NCBI RefSeq assembly: GCF_964340395.1 | Contig: NC_135560.1 | Span: 18,885,098-18,949,097 of the forward strand | Source: Glandiceps talaboti | Lineage: Eukaryota; Hemichordata; Enteropneusta; Spengelidae | Direction of reading: 5' to 3' | Length of the DNA stretch: 64,000 nt | Shown here: positions 60,458-64,000 of the stretch, in pieces | Position numbering within the stretch: the first letter of the stretch is position 1 | Layout: each line of letters begins with the position of its first letter | Position numbers and translations under genes: made by a program | The notes under the pieces: model-generated | Told to the model about the DNA's origin: nothing | Databases searched by the model: none | The model's input: only the letters and a program-made list of their open reading frames with translations

Positions 60458-63400
60458 ATGTCTAGTTGTATAGCTGTTGTATTCCTCACTCTGCTTAGTA
60501 TAAGTCTTACTAGAAGTCAACAACCAGCTGTTATCTCCTTTGTAAATCAACAACTAGAAATTGAAGAAGCACCAAATCAACAAATTCAAGTTCAAGTTCA
60601 AAAAGTTGGAAGCAATACAGACCAGTTTTCAGCTGTTATATCAGTAGATGTAAGTATATGAATTGAATGTATAAAGCTGGATTTCTGTTACTTTGAATTC
60701 AAGAATTTTTAGATGGATAAATTAACCATCTTGAATTGTCAAGGTGTTTTAACCTCATTTTAATTCAGAATCTGTACAAACCTTGGAAACATGAGTGTGA
60801 TTTTAGTGTATGTAGCACATATAACACAATTATTATGTTAATTAATTTTTACCATTTTCACAAAATCATCCCATGGCCCATACTACCCTGTAATGACCAA
60901 GAGAGAGCCATAAAGCAAACAGTTTTCTTACACAGGTTTCCAATTGTCTTTCTCTATAGAATCAAAATGGACCTCAAGATTTCTTTACTGTATCCTGGGT
61001 CATTGTCTTTGAAGCTGACTTAGAAAATGCAATTGGCACGGCAACGATAACAGTTACAGATGATGATTTGCCAGAAGCAGATGAGGTCTTTATATTAAGG
61101 CTTACAATTAATACACCATCGGGAGAAACTCCTCAAGCTGTTGTAGGAAACCCATCACAGACACAGTTAACTATCAAAGCCAATGATAATGCCTTTGGAA
61201 TTATTTCTTTTGCCTCGGTAAGTATGTCTTCATAGTGAGTAAATAACAGGTGTGTTTTGTCATTGATAACAAATATCAAAATCAAATGTGATTTTTTATC
61301 ATTTCATATTTAAAAAAGTTGAAAAATAAAAAAAAATTTCTGACTGGCTTTTATCTTATTGGAACTTTGGGTTCCTGTACACTACTTTAAATGAAAACAT
61401 GCAAGAAATTCTTGCTCAAAGTAAAGTGTTCCAGTGAGTTGATGGTTCTCACTCGGAATGTATACCTTATTAATGGCTAATTTGAATAACAATGTTTAAA
61501 AATGAACATTTCTACTGATAGAGTCAAGTGCTTTTTTGGAGGCGAGTCCAAAATTTGACAAGAACATTCATTCTCACAGTGTTCTCCTACAATGGTCCTG
61601 GATGAATACCAGGTCTTGCAATCTTAATCTCTTGATAAGAATATGTATATATTTGCTTTTCCTGGAACTTTTAATTTACTTTTGAAAAAAAAATGATTTC
61701 TTTGCAGTTATCACCTATTATTGTTGATGAAAGTCCAGATGTAATCACACCAGTACCGATCACTTTGAAAAGAGAACAAGGAACTTTTAACAGTATCATA
61801 GTGGATTATGAAGTAAGTGATGTCATTACTAGATTAGAATTTCATTGGTGGTTATGAAGTGATGTCATTACTAGATCAGAATTTGATTGGAGGTTATGAA
61901 GTGATGTCATTACTAGATCAGAATGAGATTGGCAGATTATGAATTAAGTGATGTTGGTGGATTATTTCCCCAAATTATCATTATTTATAGTGATTACTGA
62001 ACATTTATTTAACTTTAATATTTGCCTTTGTTTGTGCGTAAACACCAATTTCTCTCACTGGAAGGATGTAAAAGGTTGTTGATAATGCTATTTAAGTCCC
62101 TAAAAGTATTTTGGTTGCCAGTGGGTGACTGATTTTATCTAGCAGCATTATGTATTGTTTAATTTCTTACCATGGCATCTTCTAATGTTAAAGCCACCAA
62201 CACAGCTTTCATAATCAAATACATCACCTGAAAATTGAATTTATATTTCTTTCCCTTTTGGAGTCTAAAACAATGTCATAAACCAGTGTTATTTCTTTCC
62301 TCCAGGTCATCAATGGTCCTAACCCAGCAGAACAAGATGTCTTACCTGCTGTTGGTTCCGTTTCTATACCAGCAGGACAGGACACAGAGACATTCATTCT
62401 TAGAGTAGTTCCAGATGAGGTGAGAAAGTCCAATATCAGTAGTACAAATATTGTATAAATCATCTTGTCAAATTAAAATTCATTGTAAAGAATTTTTTTT
62501 TATAAATTTGTCCTCCTTCTGTAACCATTTACCCATTCCAAAATTGTATTATAATTGTATAATTGTTGTATTTGTTTTTATGAGATGAAGAGTACAAAAT
62601 TGTCAGAAATTTACATCATTTTCATTATTTCAAAAGAATGAATGTTAAAATATTGTTAATTTCTGTTATAATTATGTTTTTTGTGATATGTCCCTGACCA
62701 ATCAAGGCAAATATCTGTAAAGAATAACAGTAGGGGTGTACCAAAATTTGTCATGTAAAATCTTATAGGAGGTCACATACTTTTTTTGATACTGTTTATA
62801 CACTATGTAACGTTTAGAAAATTTTCCTTACATTTTAAAAATAAAACTGTAAATGCTGACCTCTGACCTGATAATGCTCTGTGAACAGAAAGAAAGCCTG
62901 TCAGCCTGTATTTAAAGCATTTTGAGTTGAGTTCTGTTTAAACCATCTGGTTTTCATTTTTTTTTGTTAAAATAGTGTTGACTATATACAGTAACAAATT
63001 AGCATATGTTCAAATGTTTTGTAAAACATATGGTGAGTCCAAGGATGGTGTGGGTTATGGATTATGGTTGACTATTTTTTTTTGTATCTGTTAAAAAAAT
63101 AAATATTATACTATTATCTCATTAATTTATTTCCAATTTACTTTCAATTTCAGGTTCCAGAGAATGATGAAACATTTACGGTCCGTTTAAAGTCAGTGTC
63201 AGGGGGTGCCACTATTAATGAGGCAGGATCATCCATTGAGCTCACTGTCAGAGCCAATGACAGTCCATTGAGGTTTGCCCAATCTGAATACTATGTAGAA
63301 GAAAACAGTGGAACTGTCATAATTCAAGTATATAGAGGTTTGTCTGCAGATGGTGAGAGTCCCCTAGGACCAGATGTTGGAGTTGTTGATGTTGGTTACT

Positions 63401-64000
63401 TTATTACATCCGGTAGTGCTGTTGCAGGAGAAGACTACATTGCAACACCAGCCAATGGTTATTTAAGATTCCAAAGTGGTGTTGACAAACAACAAATTTT
63501 TGTAAACATTTTGGATGATACCATTCCAGAGATTAGGGAGGAGTTTTATATCACATTGGCTGAACAAACCCCCTCAGCTATTCTAGCAGATCCACAAGTA
63601 GCAACCATTATTATTCAACCAAATGATGATCAAAATGGAGTTCTTGGTCTTTTCACAACAAAACCTGGTGAGATGCCATCCGCCATAGTAGATGAAGACA
63701 CAGAAATACTCGTTGTTTCCTTTGCTGTGGAACGGAAAGGTGGTACTTTCGGTGAGGTGTCTATTAACTATGAAATAGTTAGAAATGATTCAAATACAGA
63801 ACCGGTCTCATTTGATCTTTCACCATCCAGTGGAACGGTAACACTTGCTGATGGAGAACAGTCTAAACCAATCGTTATGACCATAGTACAGGATGCCATC
63901 ACAGAGCCTGCTGAAATGTATATTGTTCGACTCTTGCCAGAGACTGTTACCGGAGGAGCTAAAGTAGAAGGGATTCTAGAAGGGTCGTTGATTATACAAG
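60458..64000 (+). CDS. ADGRV1: Adhesion G protein-coupled receptor V1 (VLGR1/GPR98), 5' part
   Basis: Exons: 60458-60649, 60960-61217, 61708-61812, 62306-62419, and 63154 open past the window end; all GT-AG, phase 0, 505 residues seen. ADGRV1 is a giant adhesion GPCR of hair-cell ankle links and neural tissue, built of dozens of Calx-beta repeats. Residues 1 to about 21 (MSSCIAVVFLTLLSISLTRS) are a signal peptide. Calx-beta repeats follow: repeat 1 has VTDDDLPEADEVFILRL and ends NDNAFGIISFAS; repeat 2 has PITLKREQGTF and VVPDEVPENDETFTVRLKSV, ending NDSPLRFAQSEYYVEE; repeat 3 has GEDYIA and ILDDTIPEIREEFYITL, ending NDDQNGVLGLF; repeat 4 begins AVERKGGTFGEVSINYEIV. NDNAFGIISF and NDSP-x-RF at these positions match the vertebrate ADGRV1 N-terminus closely, so this is the true start. 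The 5' UTR is on an unseen upstream exon. Confidence 0.93.
61218..61707 (+). other. ADGRV1 intron 2
   Basis: GTAAGTATG donor, TTCTTTGCAG acceptor; no feature recognised. Confidence 0.8.
61803..61965 (+). repeat. Tandem partial duplications of the ADGRV1 exon 3 donor edge
   Basis: GGATTATGAAGTAAGTGATG plus TCATTACTAGATTAGAATTT (exon end and intron start) is followed by two copies beginning GGTTATGAAGTGATGTCATT (61850 and 61893) and a shorter fourth, GATTATGAATTAAGTGATGTT. Units are about 43-47 bases. The copies keep TATGAA-GT but lost the TAAG of the original donor. Confidence 0.9.
62420..63153 (+). other. ADGRV1 intron 4
   Basis: GTGAGAAAG donor, CAATTTCAG acceptor; AT-rich with T-runs, no feature recognised. 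Confidence 0.8.

Overview
This is a gene-sparse, AT-rich, intron-rich eukaryotic window. It carries spliced genes with GT-AG introns, vertebrate-like multi-domain proteins (SNX1/2, GLMP, FAM151/menorin, ADGRV1, a receptor tyrosine phosphatase, a synaptotagmin), tRNA-derived SINEs, MITE-like foldbacks, a solo LTR and many minisatellites. The gene set and compact intron sizes best fit an invertebrate deuterostome (hemichordate or amphioxus type), but the sequence alone does not settle the species. There are no bacterial or viral genes and no CRISPR.

Layout. 190-503 (+) is the last exon of a synaptotagmin-like gene. 3522-6029 (-) is a complete three-exon FAM151/menorin gene. 11571-27335 (+) is a complete 11-exon receptor-type protein tyrosine phosphatase with a 2.5 kb mucin-like exon, one transmembrane exon and one PTP domain. 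27336-34071 is intergenic, with an rRNA fragment, SINEs, MITE-like elements and a large 46-bp minisatellite. 34072-38730 (-) is a complete seven-exon GLMP (NCU-G1) gene. 38731-42454 is intergenic and holds a 45-bp minisatellite. 42455-52147 (-) is a complete 15-exon sorting nexin 1/2 gene. 52148-60457 is mostly non-coding, with weak evidence for a small minus-strand gene near 54.2-56.0 kb and for a 5' non-coding exon of the next gene. 60458-64000 (+) is the start of ADGRV1 (VLGR1/GPR98): signal peptide plus the first Calx-beta repeats, running off the window.

How the gene models were made. I joined open frames by hand at GT-AG sites and checked phase. The four complete models come to 528 aa (menorin), 1298 aa (PTP), 409 aa (GLMP) and 526 aa (SNX1/2). 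GLMP and SNX1/2 are close to the lengths I recall for the human proteins (about 406 and 522 aa). Apart from adjacency, the genes show no functional linkage: two are endolysosomal or retromer-related (GLMP, SNX), and three are cell-surface or secreted (menorin, PTP, ADGRV1).

Most unusual feature. The PTP active-site exon is preceded by three tandem 92-bp partial copies of its own 5' edge. Each copy keeps a splice acceptor and the HC-x5-R loop coding sequence, then runs into a stop codon. The same PTP has His in place of the WPD-loop Asp. Partial duplications of exon/intron edges recur at PTP exon 4 and ADGRV1 exon 3, suggesting a local mutational habit that creates decoy splice sites.
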